DNA of 64,000 nucleotides from Arenimonas composti TR7-09 = DSM 18010 (GCF_000426365.1 NZ_AUFF01000003.1:434001-498000); one strand, 5' to 3'. Positions 1 to 8,739 are shown, numbered from the stretch's first letter. Made by a program: numbers and translations. Notes: generated by a model from the sequence alone, not told the origin.

Positions 1-139
1 CGCCGGCGAGCCAGCGCTGCAGCGACGGCAGGAAGTCGGCGCTGCCGTGCGCGAAGGCCTGGGCCGCGGCCGGCGCCCGGCCCGGCCGCCAGGCGGCGAC
101 CTTCAGCCGCGAATTGCCGAGATCGAGCAGCCAGTTCAT
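1..139 (-). CDS. coaX: Type III pantothenate kinase, N-terminal fragment
   Basis: Only the first 46 codons are in the window; the rest runs off the left edge. CoaX phosphorylates pantothenate in the first step of coenzyme A synthesis. The start MNWLLDLGNSRLKVAAW matches the N-terminal phosphate-binding DxGNSRxK signature of type III kinases. The ATG (139-137) overlaps the birA stop as ATGA, so it is translated with birA; a birA-coaX pair is common in gammaproteobacteria. The family call rests on this short but characteristic segment. Confidence 0.8.
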   Translation of the reverse strand, partial: MNWLLDLGNSRLKVAAWRPGRAPAAAQAFAHGSADFLPSLQRWLAG

Positions 140-1101
140 GCGGCGCGCAGGCTGGCTTCGCCGGCGTGGAAGCGCCGGACGGTCCCGTCGGCGCCGCGCA
201 GGCACAGCGCGCCGTCGGCGGCGATGCCCTCGGCGATGCCCTCGTGCACGCGCTCGCCCTCGATCAGGCGCACCGGCCGCTGCGCCAGCAGGTCGTGCCG
301 CTGCCAGGCCGGCAGGAACGGCGCCAGGCCCTCGGCCTCGAAACGCGGCAGCAGCACCAGCAGCGCATCGAGCAGCGCGGCGGCGACTTGCGGCCGCGTC
401 GGCGCGCTGTCGCCGGCGAGGGTGGCGACGTCGATCCACGGCTGGTCGATCGCCGCATCGGCCGGCATCGCCACGTTCAGGCCGAGGCCGATCACCACCC
501 GCATCGGCCCGCCGGCGTCGCCACCGACCTCGACCAGGATGCCGCCGAGCTTGCGCCCACGCGCGAGCAGGTCGTTGGGCCATTTGAGTCCGGCCTCGCC
601 GATGCCGAGCGCGTGCAGTGCCTCGCAGGTGGCGACGCCGACCGCCAGGCTCAGGCCCTGCAGCGCGGCGATGCCGCCCTCGAAGCGGCGCGACAGGCTC
701 AGGTAGAGGTTGGCGGCGAGCGGTGACTGCCATTCGCGGCCACGGCGGCCACGGCCGGCCGTCTGCCGCTCGGCGAACCAGGCGCGCGTGCCCTGCGCCG
801 GCGCCGGTTCGCGCAGCGCGAGCGCATTGGTCGAATCGGTCTCGAACAGCACCTCGAGCCCGGCGAGTTCCGTGCGCGCCGCCGGTGACAGCGCCGCGGC
901 GAGCGCGTCGGCATCGAGCAGCTGCAGCGGCCGCGCCAGCCGGTACCCGCTGCCCGCCGCCGCGGCGATGTCGACGCCGGCGGCGCGCAGGCTTTCGATG
1001 CGCTTCCACACCGCGGCGCGGCTGATGCCGAGTTCGCGGGCCAGCGCCGCGCCCGAGGCCGGGCCGGCGCACAGGCGGGCGAGCAGGGCGCGGTCGCTCA
1101 C
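136..1101 (-). CDS. birA: Bifunctional biotin--[acetyl-CoA carboxylase] ligase / biotin operon repressor
   Basis: BirA (321 aa) makes biotinyl-AMP, attaches biotin to the carboxylase carrier protein and can repress the biotin operon. An N-terminal helix-turn-helix is visible (around residues 15-45, GISRAAVWKRI), followed by the ligase core with the biotinyl-AMP loop GRGRRGR and the KWPNDLL motif, and a small C-terminal domain. The GTG start at 1101 overlaps the plsY stop as GTGA. An open frame continues upstream, but it reads through plsY out of frame, so the GTG is preferred. The DNA-binding domain suggests it also acts as a regulator. Confidence 0.93.
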   Translation of the reverse strand: MSDRALLARLCAGPASGAALARELGISRAAVWKRIESLRAAGVDIAAAAGSGYRLARPLQLLDADALAAALSPAARTELAGLEVLFETDSTNALALREPAPAQGTRAWFAERQTAGRGRRGREWQSPLAANLYLSLSRRFEGGIAALQGLSLAVGVATCEALHALGIGEAGLKWPNDLLARGRKLGGILVEVGGDAGGPMRVVIGLGLNVAMPADAAIDQPWIDVATLAGDSAPTRPQVAAALLDALLVLLPRFEAEGLAPFLPAWQRHDLLAQRPVRLIEGERVHEGIAEGIAADGALCLRGADGTVRRFHAGEASLRAA

Positions 1102-1715
1102 GCGGCGCCCCGCCGGCGCGCGAACAGGCGCACGCGCTCGAAGCGGCTCTCGGTACCGGCGCGCAGCCGCGCGACATTGCTGCGATGGGTGTACAGAATG
1201 AACAGCGCCGCGAAGGCCGCGAACACCAGGCGTTCCGCCGGGGCGCCCTCGATCAGCGCGAACGGCAGCAGCGCGAAGGCCGCGAGGATCGTCGCCAGCC
1301 CGACGTAGCCACCGATCACCAGGACGACGAGCCAGGTGCCGAGCATCACCGCGACCGCCCACGGCCAGGCCAGCAGCAGCGCGCCGAGCAGGGTCGCCGC
1401 GCCCTTGCCGCCGCGGAAGCCGTGGAAGACCGGCCACACGTGCCCGAGCACCGCGGCCGCCGCCGCCGCATAGGGCAACCAGCTCACACCAGCGCCGAAG
1501 CGGAGCGCCAGCCACACCGCCAGCACGCCCTTGCCGACATCGACGACGACGGTGCCGAGCGCGAACTTCCAGCCCTGCGTGCGCAGCGCATTGGTGCCGC
1601 CGGCATTGCCGCTGCCCTGCCGACGGATGTCGATCCCGCGCAGCCGCCCGAGCAGCAGGCTGCCGGAGAGCGAGCCGAGGGCGTAGGCGGTGGCGAGGAG
1701 GGCGAGGACGAGCAT
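1098..1715 (-). CDS. plsY: Acyl-phosphate glycerol-3-phosphate acyltransferase PlsY
   Basis: PlsY (205 aa) is an inner-membrane enzyme that moves an acyl group from acyl-phosphate to glycerol-3-phosphate, the first step of phospholipid synthesis. It has the expected five or so hydrophobic segments and the family motifs GSGNAGGTNALR (around residues 35-46) and FRGGKGAAT (around 100). Length is normal. It is the first gene of a plsY-birA-coaX run joined by four-base overlaps. A REP-like repeat block lies just upstream. Confidence 0.95.
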   Translation of the reverse strand: MLVLALLATAYALGSLSGSLLLGRLRGIDIRRQGSGNAGGTNALRTQGWKFALGTVVVDVGKGVLAVWLALRFGAGVSWLPYAAAAAAVLGHVWPVFHGFRGGKGAATLLGALLLAWPWAVAVMLGTWLVVLVIGGYVGLATILAAFALLPFALIEGAPAERLVFAAFAALFILYTHRSNVARLRAGTESRFERVRLFARRRGAA

Positions 1716-1739
1716 CCCGTGATTCTAGGCCATGCCCCC

Positions 1740-1838
1740 TGTAGGAGCGGCTTCAGCCGCGATGCCCTGCAGGAGCGCCTCCAGCCGCGATCGAACGGCA
1801 TTGACGGCAAGAGCATCGCGGCTGAAGCCGCTCCTACA
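1740..1838. repeat. REP-like palindromic cluster (GTAGGAGCGGCTTCAGCC family)
   Basis: Two outer copies of TGTAGGAGCGGCTTCAGCCG in opposite orientation (about 1740-1765 and 1813-1838) enclose a diverged copy around 1770-1790. The same element recurs at 45958-45980 and 51820-51939. Such dispersed extragenic palindromes are typical of Lysobacterales. It lies between plsY and the DegV gene, both on the minus strand. Confidence 0.9.
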
Positions 1839-1856
1839 AAGCCCGGTGGCGGTGAG

Positions 1857-3668
1857 TCAGCCCGCCGGCTGCACGGCAACCACCACCGCCCCCGGCCCCG
1901 CATGCGCGCCGACCGCCGAGCCGGTCTCGACCAGCCACGCGTCGCGCACGTCGAGGCGTTCGCGCAGCGCGGCGAGCGTGGCGGCGCCGGCTTCCGGCGC
2001 ATCGCAGTGGCCGACCGCGACATGCCAGGCCTGCCGGCGATCGACCCGGCGCGCGACCCAGCCGGCGAAACGCTCCGGTAGCCGCCGGCGCCCGAACAGG
2101 CCGCTGGCCAGCTTCAGGCGGCCGTCGTCGGTGAGCCGGGCGATGCCGGCCAGGCCCAGCGCCTGCGCGATCGGCAGCGCCCAGGCCGGCACGCGGCCAC
2201 CGCGCACCGCGTGGGCGATGTCGGGTGCCATCGCGAAGGTCTTCGTCAGAGGACGCAGGCGCGCGAGTTCGGCGAGGATCGCATCGGCGTCCGCGCCGGC
2301 CAGTGCCATCTCGCCGGCGCGCGCGACCATCAGCCCTTCGCCGACCGAGGCATTGCCGGTGTCGAACACATGCGCGCGGCCATCCTGGCGCTGCGCCGCA
2401 GTCTCGCCGGCCTGCAGCGTGCCCGACAGCGTCCGCGACAGGCCGACATAGACCAGCGCCCGGTGATGCGACAGCAGGAATTCGAACTGGCGGCGGAAGT
2501 CGCCCGCCGGCGGCTGGCTGGTGCGCGGCAGCACCGCTTCGCTGCGCAGCTTGCGGTAGAAGTCCTTCGTCGACAGCCCGACCTTGTCGAGGTAATCGCG
2601 TTCGCCGAAGTTCACGCGTGCCGCGACCATGTGCACGTTGAGCTGCGTCATCAGCGTTTCCGGGAGATCGGCGGCGCTGTCGGTGATCACCGCGATGCCG
2701 ACCTTGCCGGCGGCGGTGCGTGCCTGCGCATGCATGTCGTCGGCCTTCGCCGATTCCACGCGGCCGAAGCGGCCGGCGATCTCGAACAAGGCACCCGGAT
2801 CGCGCACGTGCGCATGCAGGCGCAGGCGCTGCGCACTGCCGGCGAGCACCACGCAGGAGGCGCCGAGGGCGTCGACGGCGGCGCGCAGCGCGGCGCGGTC
2901 GAGCACCTCGGCCACCAGCAGGCATTCGCTGCACCAGCGGTGTTCCGGATCGGCGTCGGCGAGTTCGCCGTGCGCCTCCGCGGCCTCGAGCTCGGCCGGG
3001 GTCTCGTCGGCGACGCCGGCGGCGTCGACCGCGCCGGAGGCGATGAATTCGTCGATGCCCTCGAGCAGGTCGACGAAGCCGCGCGCACCGGCGTCGACGA
3101 CCCCGGCCTTCGCCAGCACCGGCAGCTGCTTCGGCGTGTCCGCGAGGGCGCGCCGGCTGTGTTCGAGCGCGCGCCTGAACCAGGCGCCGAGGTCCTCGCC
3201 GCCACGCGGATCCAGGGCCTCGGCGAACGCGGCGATGACGCTGAGGATCGTGCCCTCTTTCGGCTCGCTGAGCGCCTGGCGCGCGGAAGCGGCGCCGGCG
3301 CGCACGGCGCGGGCGAGTGCCGCCGGGTCGAGGGCACGCACCGGCCCGACCGCTTCGGCGACGCCGGTCAGGAACTGCGCGAGGATCGCCCCGGAATTGC
3401 CGCGGGCGCCGTCGACGGCGTCCTCGCCGACGCGCCGCAGCAGGTCGCCGGCGCCCTGGCTGCGGCGGCTGAGCGCGCCGGCCAGCACACCACCGAGGGT
3501 GAAGGCGAGATTGCTGCCGGTGTCGCCGTCGGGCACCGGAAACACATTGATGCGATTCAGGGCGTCGCGCTGGGCGATCACCCGCCGCGCCCCGGCGATC
3601 AGCGCACGGCGCAGGGCGGGACCGCGGATCAGCGCCGGTGCGGACAGGGCGAAGGAGGCGGCGTTCAT
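1857..3668 (-). CDS. DAK2/DhaL-like plus DegV domain fusion protein
   Basis: This 603-residue cytoplasmic protein joins a DhaL/DAK2-like domain (about residues 20-200, with NVFPVPDGDTGSN, the Mg-ADP-binding aspartates) to a C-terminal DegV domain (about 315-600, starting ITDSAADLP). DegV proteins bind fatty acids, and in Firmicutes FakA (DAK-type) and FakB (DegV) are separate subunits of fatty acid kinase. A fusion of both modules suggests a one-chain fatty-acid-binding or kinase-like protein; this is inference. It stands alone between two intergenic spaces. Confidence 0.85.
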   Translation of the reverse strand: MNAASFALSAPALIRGPALRRALIAGARRVIAQRDALNRINVFPVPDGDTGSNLAFTLGGVLAGALSRRSQGAGDLLRRVGEDAVDGARGNSGAILAQFLTGVAEAVGPVRALDPAALARAVRAGAASARQALSEPKEGTILSVIAAFAEALDPRGGEDLGAWFRRALEHSRRALADTPKQLPVLAKAGVVDAGARGFVDLLEGIDEFIASGAVDAAGVADETPAELEAAEAHGELADADPEHRWCSECLLVAEVLDRAALRAAVDALGASCVVLAGSAQRLRLHAHVRDPGALFEIAGRFGRVESAKADDMHAQARTAAGKVGIAVITDSAADLPETLMTQLNVHMVAARVNFGERDYLDKVGLSTKDFYRKLRSEAVLPRTSQPPAGDFRRQFEFLLSHHRALVYVGLSRTLSGTLQAGETAAQRQDGRAHVFDTGNASVGEGLMVARAGEMALAGADADAILAELARLRPLTKTFAMAPDIAHAVRGGRVPAWALPIAQALGLAGIARLTDDGRLKLASGLFGRRRLPERFAGWVARRVDRRQAWHVAVGHCDAPEAGAATLAALRERLDVRDAWLVETGSAVGAHAGPGAVVVAVQPAG

Positions 3669-3805
3669 GCCCGCCGGAGTCTAGCCGGGACGTACACCGT
3701 TGATCACCCGGGAACCCGGGAGGGAGATCACGGATTTGGTATAACGTCGGCTGCAACCTTTCGCCGCCGTCGGGCATCCCTTCGGCATTCCCTGCGAGGT
3801 GACCC

Positions 3806-4057
3806 ATGAACCGGATCCTGATCGCGCTGCTGCTCGCTTTCGTCGCGTCCGGCGTCCACGCCGCCGATGGCGAACAGGACGCGGCCCCGGCCACCGGCTG
3901 CCCGAAAGCGCAGGAAACGCCGACCAAGGCCACGCCGGCGGACGCCAATGGCAGCACCGGCGGTCCCGGCACCACCGCGCCGGTGCGTCCACGCAGCGAA
4001 TCCCGTACCCGCGGCGGCCCGCGCTGGCACAGCCTGCTGCCGGGAATGATCCGCTGA
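3806..4057 (+). CDS. Small secreted hypothetical protein
   Basis: An 83-residue protein of unknown function. Residues 1-19 form a clear signal peptide (MNRILIALLLAFVASGVHAA). The mature part is low in complexity, rich in Pro, Thr, Gly and Ala, with one Cys. A Shine-Dalgarno-like GAGGTGA sits just before the ATG. The last codons overlap the probable mtfA start, so the two are likely cotranslated. A GTG seven bases upstream opens a competing frame that runs into mtfA without a signal peptide. Confidence 0.6.
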   Translation: MNRILIALLLAFVASGVHAADGEQDAAPATGCPKAQETPTKATPADANGSTGGPGTTAPVRPRSESRTRGGPRWHSLLPGMIR

Positions 4058-4800
4058 GATCGCTGTTCCGCCGGCTGCGCGCGCCGCGCACGCTTTCCCC
4101 CGACGATATCGCCCTGCTCGCCGAGGCCGCGCCGTGGGTCGCGCGCCTCGCGCCCGCACGCCGCGAACGCCTGCACGGCCTAATCACCCGCTTCCGCGCC
4201 GGCAAGTCGATCACCCCGCTGCATGGTCTCGAACTCGACGACCACCAGCGCATGCTGCTGGCGGCGCTGTGCTGCCTGCCGCTGCTCGAGTTCGGCGCCG
4301 AGGGTCTGCGCGGCTGGTCGCAGGTGCTCGTCTACCCCGGCGCCTTCCGCGCCCAGCGCCACGAGCACGACGAGGACACCGGCGTGCTGCACGAATACGA
4401 CGAGGACCTGATCGGCGAATCCTGGGAATTCGGCCCGCTGGTGCTGTCCTGGGACGACGTCGCCGCCGAGGCCGGGTCGCCGCACGAGGGCTTCAACGTC
4501 GTCGTGCACGAGATGGCGCACAAGCTCGACGCCCTCGACCAGGCGATGGACGGCACCCCACCCCTGCCCGCCGCCTGGCAGCGCGCCTGGGCCCGCGACT
4601 TCCAGGCGGCCTACGAGGCCTTGTGCGCCCGCGTCGACGCCGGCGAGGAAACCGTCATCGACCCCTACGCGGCCGAAGCCCCCGAGGAATTCTTCGCGGT
4701 CACCAGCGAATACCACTTCTCGGCGCCCGCGGTACTGGCGGCGGCGATGCCGGAGGTCGCGTCGCACCTGCGGCGGTTCTATGGCGAGTCGCCGCTTTGA
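4054..4800 (+). CDS. mtfA: Zinc-dependent peptidase of the MtfA family
   Basis: MtfA is a cytosolic M90 metallopeptidase that in E. coli binds Mlc and affects the glucose phosphotransferase system. The HEMAHKLD zinc motif (around residue 152) and the downstream EEFFAVTSEYHF segment match the family, and the length fits. No in-frame ATG, GTG or TTG lies at the expected place. The family-like sequence begins near a CTG at 4054 that overlaps the stop of the preceding small gene, so either a CTG start or translational coupling is used. The stop codon sits at the edge of an inverted repeat. Confidence 0.85.
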   Translation: MRSLFRRLRAPRTLSPDDIALLAEAAPWVARLAPARRERLHGLITRFRAGKSITPLHGLELDDHQRMLLAALCCLPLLEFGAEGLRGWSQVLVYPGAFRAQRHEHDEDTGVLHEYDEDLIGESWEFGPLVLSWDDVAAEAGSPHEGFNVVVHEMAHKLDALDQAMDGTPPLPAAWQRAWARDFQAAYEALCARVDAGEETVIDPYAAEAPEEFFAVTSEYHFSAPAVLAAAMPEVASHLRRFYGESPL

Positions 4801-4910
4801 AGCGAGGAACGAGGAACGAGGAACGAGTGACAGCCCGCGCCCCTGGCGCGGCCGCGCGAAGCGCGAGTGTTCACTCGTTCCTCGTTCCTCGTTCCTCGTT
4901 CCTCGCTTTC
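4799..4910. repeat. Inverted repeat with GAACGAG tandem arms
   Basis: The arms are runs of the 7-mer GAGGAAC (left 4799-4830, right 4871-4910, opposite orientation) around a GC-rich centre of about 40 bases. It fills the whole space between the convergent mtfA and phoQ genes: the mtfA TGA (4798-4800) and the phoQ stop (4909-4911) are both at its edges. Related copies lie at 30440-30592 and 45879-45956. No T-run follows, so it is not a classic terminator. Confidence 0.85.
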
Positions 4911-6291
4911 AGATCGCCGGCGGGAAGCGCACGACGAACCGCGCGCCGCCCAGCTCCTCCGAGCGCCCGACACTGAACTCGCCGCGGTAGGCGGCGACGA
5001 TGTCCTGCACGATCGACAGGCCGATGCCGTGGCCCTGCACGCGTTCGTCGCCGCGCACGCCGCGCTGCAACACGCGTTCGACCTTGTCCGGCGGGATGCC
5101 CGGGCCATCGTCCTCGACCTCGAAGGTGACACCGGGGCGGCGGTTCGGCGCCGGCTCGCCCTGGACCCGCAGCAGCACCCGCGATCCCGCCCACTTGAAG
5201 GCGTTCTCGAGCAGGTTGCCGAGCAGCTCCTGCAGGTCGCCGAGTTCGCCGTGGAAGCGCGCGGCGCCGTCGATCTCGAACTCGCAGAGCACGCCTTTGG
5301 CGGCGTAGACCTTCTCCAGGCCGGCGACGATCTCCTCGGCGCGCGGCTCGATCTCGATCGGCGCCGCGAACAGCGCGTGGCCGCTGCGGGCGGCGCGCGA
5401 GAGCTGGTAGGAGACGATCTCGTTCATGCGCTGCACCTGGGTCTCGACCTCGGCGCGCAGTTCCTCGTTTCCGGCGTCGGCCTCGAGGCGCGCACGCAGC
5501 ACCGCCAGCGGCGTCTTCAGGCTGTGCGCGAGGTCGGACAGGGTATTGCGGCTGCGCTCCAGGTGGCTGCGCTCGCTCTCGATCAGGCCGTTGACGCTCT
5601 CGGTGATCGCCTCGAGCTCGCGCGGATGCCATCCGGAGAGGCGCTGGCTCTGGCCGGCCCGCACGCGCGCGACCTCGCGCTCGACGTTGCGCAGCGGCAG
5701 CAGGCTCCAGCGCAGCACGCCCAGCTGCAGCAGCAACAGCGCGATCGTGGCGACGCCGAGGTAGCTCCACAGCGCGCGCCGGAAAACGATCACCTGCGCC
5801 TGGATCTGCGCGGCATCCTCGTAGACGCTGAAGGTGACCTCGAAGTCGTCGACCGACTCCCAGACCACGCCCATCGAGTACGAATAGACGGCGTTCTCCA
5901 TGCCGTGCGCGTCGATGATGCGCAGCGGCCCCTCGAAGCGCGTCTCACCGGGGCCGAGCAGTTCGACCGGCGGCAGCGAACGCCCGCGCACCGACTCCGA
6001 TTCCCAGCGCAGGCCGGCGCCGCGCACGCTCGCGTACAGGCCCTGGCCGATCAGCGTGAAGCGGATGTCCGGCGGGATCTCCGGCGGGATGAAATTGCGG
6101 CCGCGGTCGAACTCGCTGCCCTGCACGTAGGCGATCGCCAGCGTCTCCAGGCGGACGCGCAGCGCATTCTGGGCGGTGTCGACGAAGGCGCGGTCGAGGG
6201 CGTAGCCGGTGAAGCCGAGGAACGCGACCAGCGCGAGGCTGGCCGCGAGCAGCTGCCGCGCCTGCAGCGACAGCGTGCGCCAACGCCGCAT
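4909..6291 (-). CDS. phoQ: PhoQ-type sensor histidine kinase
   Basis: A 460-residue inner-membrane kinase. Two membrane segments (about 13-34 and 172-194) flank a periplasmic domain of about 135 residues. A HAMP-like linker, the phosphoacceptor H-box DLAHSLKTPLAVL (H256), an N-box NLLENAFKWA and the G-box DDGPGIP follow. It lies directly after the phoP-type gene with a six-base gap, the usual order. PhoQ kinases sense low Mg2+, acid or cationic peptides; the actual signal here cannot be read from sequence. The stop codon overlaps the inverted repeat downstream. Confidence 0.88.
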   Translation of the reverse strand: MRRWRTLSLQARQLLAASLALVAFLGFTGYALDRAFVDTAQNALRVRLETLAIAYVQGSEFDRGRNFIPPEIPPDIRFTLIGQGLYASVRGAGLRWESESVRGRSLPPVELLGPGETRFEGPLRIIDAHGMENAVYSYSMGVVWESVDDFEVTFSVYEDAAQIQAQVIVFRRALWSYLGVATIALLLLQLGVLRWSLLPLRNVEREVARVRAGQSQRLSGWHPRELEAITESVNGLIESERSHLERSRNTLSDLAHSLKTPLAVLRARLEADAGNEELRAEVETQVQRMNEIVSYQLSRAARSGHALFAAPIEIEPRAEEIVAGLEKVYAAKGVLCEFEIDGAARFHGELGDLQELLGNLLENAFKWAGSRVLLRVQGEPAPNRRPGVTFEVEDDGPGIPPDKVERVLQRGVRGDERVQGHGIGLSIVQDIVAAYRGEFSVGRSEELGGARFVVRFPPAI

Positions 6292-6297
6292 GGGCGC

Positions 6298-6978
6298 TTA
6301 CTCGTCGCGCGGGATCGCGAAGCGATAGCCGCGGCCGCGCACGGTCTCGATGGGCTTGATCTGGCCATCCGGGTCGAGCTTCTTGCGCAGGCGGCCGATG
6401 AAGACCTCGAGGACGTTGGAATCGCGGTCGAAATCCTGCTGGTAGATGTGCTCGGTGAGGTCGGCCTTCGAGACCAGCTCGCCGGCGTGCAGCATCAGGT
6501 ACTCGAGCACCTTGTATTCGTAGCTGGTCAGGTCGACGAGCGTGCCGTTGACGGCCACCGTCTGCGCCGACAGGTCGAGACGGATCGGACCGCAGTCGAG
6601 CGTCGGCTTGCTCCAGCCGGCGGCGCGGCGCAGCAGCGCGTTCATGCGCGCCAGCAGTTCCTCGACGTGGAAGGGCTTGACCAGGTAATCGTCGGCGCCG
6701 GACTTCAGGCCCTCGACCTTGTCCTGCCAGCTCGAGCGCGCGGTCAGGATCAGGATCGGGAACTTCTGGCCCTCGGCGCGCAGCGCCTTGACCAGGTCCA
6801 TGCCGGACATCTTCGGCAGGCCGAGATCGATCACGGCGATGTCGAACGGCACTTCGCGGCCGTTGTACAGACCTTCCTCGCCGTCGGCGGCGGTGTCGAC
6901 CGCGAACCCTTCGCGCTTCAGGCGCGCGGCGAGGGTCTCGCGCAGCGGGGCTTCATCCTCGACCAGCAGAACGCGCAT
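6298..6978 (-). CDS. phoP: PhoP-type OmpR-family response regulator
   Basis: A 226-residue regulator with a receiver domain (phosphoacceptor D51 in VIDLGLPKMSG) and a C-terminal OmpR/PhoB winged helix ending RGRGYRFAIPRDE. The ATG at 6978 is chosen over an upstream extension because the protein then starts MRVLLVEDE and a GGAGA ribosome site sits seven bases before it. It forms an operon with the kinase downstream and probably the small secreted protein upstream. It should regulate envelope genes. Confidence 0.9.
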   Translation of the reverse strand: MRVLLVEDEAPLRETLAARLKREGFAVDTAADGEEGLYNGREVPFDIAVIDLGLPKMSGMDLVKALRAEGQKFPILILTARSSWQDKVEGLKSGADDYLVKPFHVEELLARMNALLRRAAGWSKPTLDCGPIRLDLSAQTVAVNGTLVDLTSYEYKVLEYLMLHAGELVSKADLTEHIYQQDFDRDSNVLEVFIGRLRKKLDPDGQIKPIETVRGRGYRFAIPRDE

Positions 6979-7028
6979 GTCGTCTCCTTCGACTGGGCCG
7001 ACCGGACGGAAGGTCCGGGCGGCGGGGT

Positions 7029-7475
7029 TCAATCGCCGCGACGGCCGCGGCCGCCGCCGCGGTCGAACCGGTCCTCGCGCCGGTCGTCGCGCTCGCGCGA
7101 CTGCTCGCGCTGGCGTTCGCGACGCTCGGCTTCGACGCGCTGCTGCCGTTCGCGGGCAGCCTCGGCGCCCTGATCGTTGCGGAACTCGCGTCGCCGGTCC
7201 GTCAACTCCGGGCGCTCGCGGCGACCCGGACCGCGGTCCTCGTCGATCACGCGCACGCGACCGTCGGGAGTCAGGACCTTGATGCGATAGACCTCGCGGC
7301 CGCCGCGCTGCATCGGCTCGGCCTGCAGCACCCGGCCACCGGCGCGTTCTACTTGGCGGACCCGGTCGGCGGCCTCGTCGCGGCTACCGCGGTCACCCCG
7401 CTGCTGCGCCGCCACGGTGAGTGGGGCGAGCGCGAGCGCGCAGAACATCAGCAGTGTCGTGGGGGCGTGACGCAT
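7029..7475 (-). CDS. Small periplasmic PepSY-like protein upstream of phoPQ
   Basis: A 148-residue exported protein: signal peptide at about residues 1-23 (MRHAPTTLLMFCALALAPLT), then a short PepSY-like strand-helix-strand unit (GGRVLQAEPMQRGGREVYRIK), then a highly charged Arg/Glu-rich coiled-coil tail. The start at 7475 gives the signal peptide. It lies 50 bases before phoP on the same strand. Lysobacterales commonly carry such a protein in front of phoPQ, which suggests a periplasmic accessory to the sensor; that role is inference. Confidence 0.75.
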   Translation of the reverse strand: MRHAPTTLLMFCALALAPLTVAAQQRGDRGSRDEAADRVRQVERAGGRVLQAEPMQRGGREVYRIKVLTPDGRVRVIDEDRGPGRRERPELTDRRREFRNDQGAEAARERQQRVEAERRERQREQSRERDDRREDRFDRGGGRGRRGD

Positions 7476-7689
7476 CGCTTGGATACTAGCTCCGGGCATT
7501 CGTGGCCGGCTAGCCACGGGAATGGGCGGCAGTCTGTTGAGCGGCCAGTGAACTCCTTCTGAACCTTTTGTGCATCAATCACTTGCGCCGCTTTCCGTGC
7601 AGCGGGCGGTCAGCCACGACGGGCCGCCGCCAGGGCGCGTGGCCGAAGCCCCCGTGTATCCTGTCGCGCTCGCATCCCCGGTACAGGAA

Positions 7690-8694
7690 ATGCCCGCAGC
7701 TTCAGCCGGATCTCCCCGCGAGCCCGCGTCCTGGCGCCTTTGCGTCGCGCCGATGATGGACTGGACCGATACCCACTGCCGGGTCTTCCACCGCCTGCTC
7801 GCCCCGGACGCGCGCCTGTACACCGAGATGGTGCATGCGCAGGCGGTGATCCACGGCGATCGCCGGCGCCTGCTCGGCTTCGACCCGGTCGAGCACCCGG
7901 TGGCACTGCAGCTAGGCGGCAGCGACCCCGGCCACCTCGCGACCGCGACCCGGATCGGCGTCGAGTGGGGCTACGACGAGATCAATCTCAACGTCGGCTG
8001 CCCCAGCGACCGCGTGCAGGCCGGCCGCTTCGGTGCCTGCCTGATGAAGGAACCGGCGCTGGTCGCCGAGTGCATGGCGGCGATGCGCGCAGCCGCCGGC
8101 ACGGTGCCGGTCACGGTGAAATGCCGGCTGGGCGTCGACGAGATGGAGGACTACGGCGTCTTCCTCGGATTCATCGACACCGTCGCGGCGGCCGGCATCG
8201 ACACCTTCGTCGTGCACGCGCGCAAGGCCTGGCTGCAGGGCCTGAGCCCGAAGGAGAACCGTGAGATCCCGCCGCTGCGTTACGACTGGGTCGACCGCCT
8301 GAAGACCGAGCGGCCGGCGCTGCGCATCGTCCTCAACGGCGGCCTGGGCGAGGTCGAGGCGGCCGTGGCCGCGGCGCAACGCCTCGACGGGGCGATGATC
8401 GGCCGCGCCGCCTACCACGAGCCCTACCGCCTGCACCTGATGCAGGTCGCGCTGTTCGGCGGCGAAGCCCGGCCGCGCGCCGAACTGCTGCGGGCGCTGC
8501 GCCCCTACGTCGAGGCCCAGCTCGCGCGCGGCGTCGCGCTGAAGCACATCAGCCGACACCTGCTCGGCCTCTTCCACGGCCAGCCCGGCGGCCGCCTGTT
8601 CCGCCAGGTGCTCAGCGAACGCGCGACCAAGCCCGGTGCCGGCTGGGACGTGATCGAAGCCGCCCTCGCCGCCACCGACCCCGCCTGCGCGTAA
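7690..8694 (+). CDS. dusA: tRNA-dihydrouridine(20/20a) synthase DusA
   Basis: DusA (334 aa) uses FMN and NADPH to reduce uridines 20 and 20a in the tRNA D-loop. Visible motifs are VAPMMDWTD at the start, GCPSDRVQAGRFGACLM with the catalytic Cys (around residue 120), VKCRLG, VHAR and GRAAYHEP. The DusA hallmark GCPSDRVQ separates it from DusB and DusC. The ATG at 7690 fits the family start; a longer frame from 7570 has an atypical N-terminus. It is transcribed divergently from the phoPQ cluster. Confidence 0.92.
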   Translation: MPAASAGSPREPASWRLCVAPMMDWTDTHCRVFHRLLAPDARLYTEMVHAQAVIHGDRRRLLGFDPVEHPVALQLGGSDPGHLATATRIGVEWGYDEINLNVGCPSDRVQAGRFGACLMKEPALVAECMAAMRAAAGTVPVTVKCRLGVDEMEDYGVFLGFIDTVAAAGIDTFVVHARKAWLQGLSPKENREIPPLRYDWVDRLKTERPALRIVLNGGLGEVEAAVAAAQRLDGAMIGRAAYHEPYRLHLMQVALFGGEARPRAELLRALRPYVEAQLARGVALKHISRHLLGLFHGQPGGRLFRQVLSERATKPGAGWDVIEAALAATDPACA

Positions 8695-8703
8695 GCGCAG
8701 TCA

Positions 8704-8731
8704 CTACCTCGTACCTCGTACGAACTACCAC
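8704..8731 (+). repeat. CTCGTACGAACTAC repeat just before a start codon
   Basis: A short repetitive stretch built from ACCTCGTA and CGAACTAC units ends nine bases before the next ATG. A longer copy occupies 27328-27366, five bases before another ATG. Both places lack a clear Shine-Dalgarno site. Confidence 0.6.
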
Positions 8732-8739
8732 CAAGCCGC

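Noticed and set aside
3799-4800. A GTG-started 333-residue version of mtfA
   Set aside because: The first 85 residues are Arg/Pro-rich noise antagonistic to the signal-peptide frame at 3806, which has a good ribosome site.
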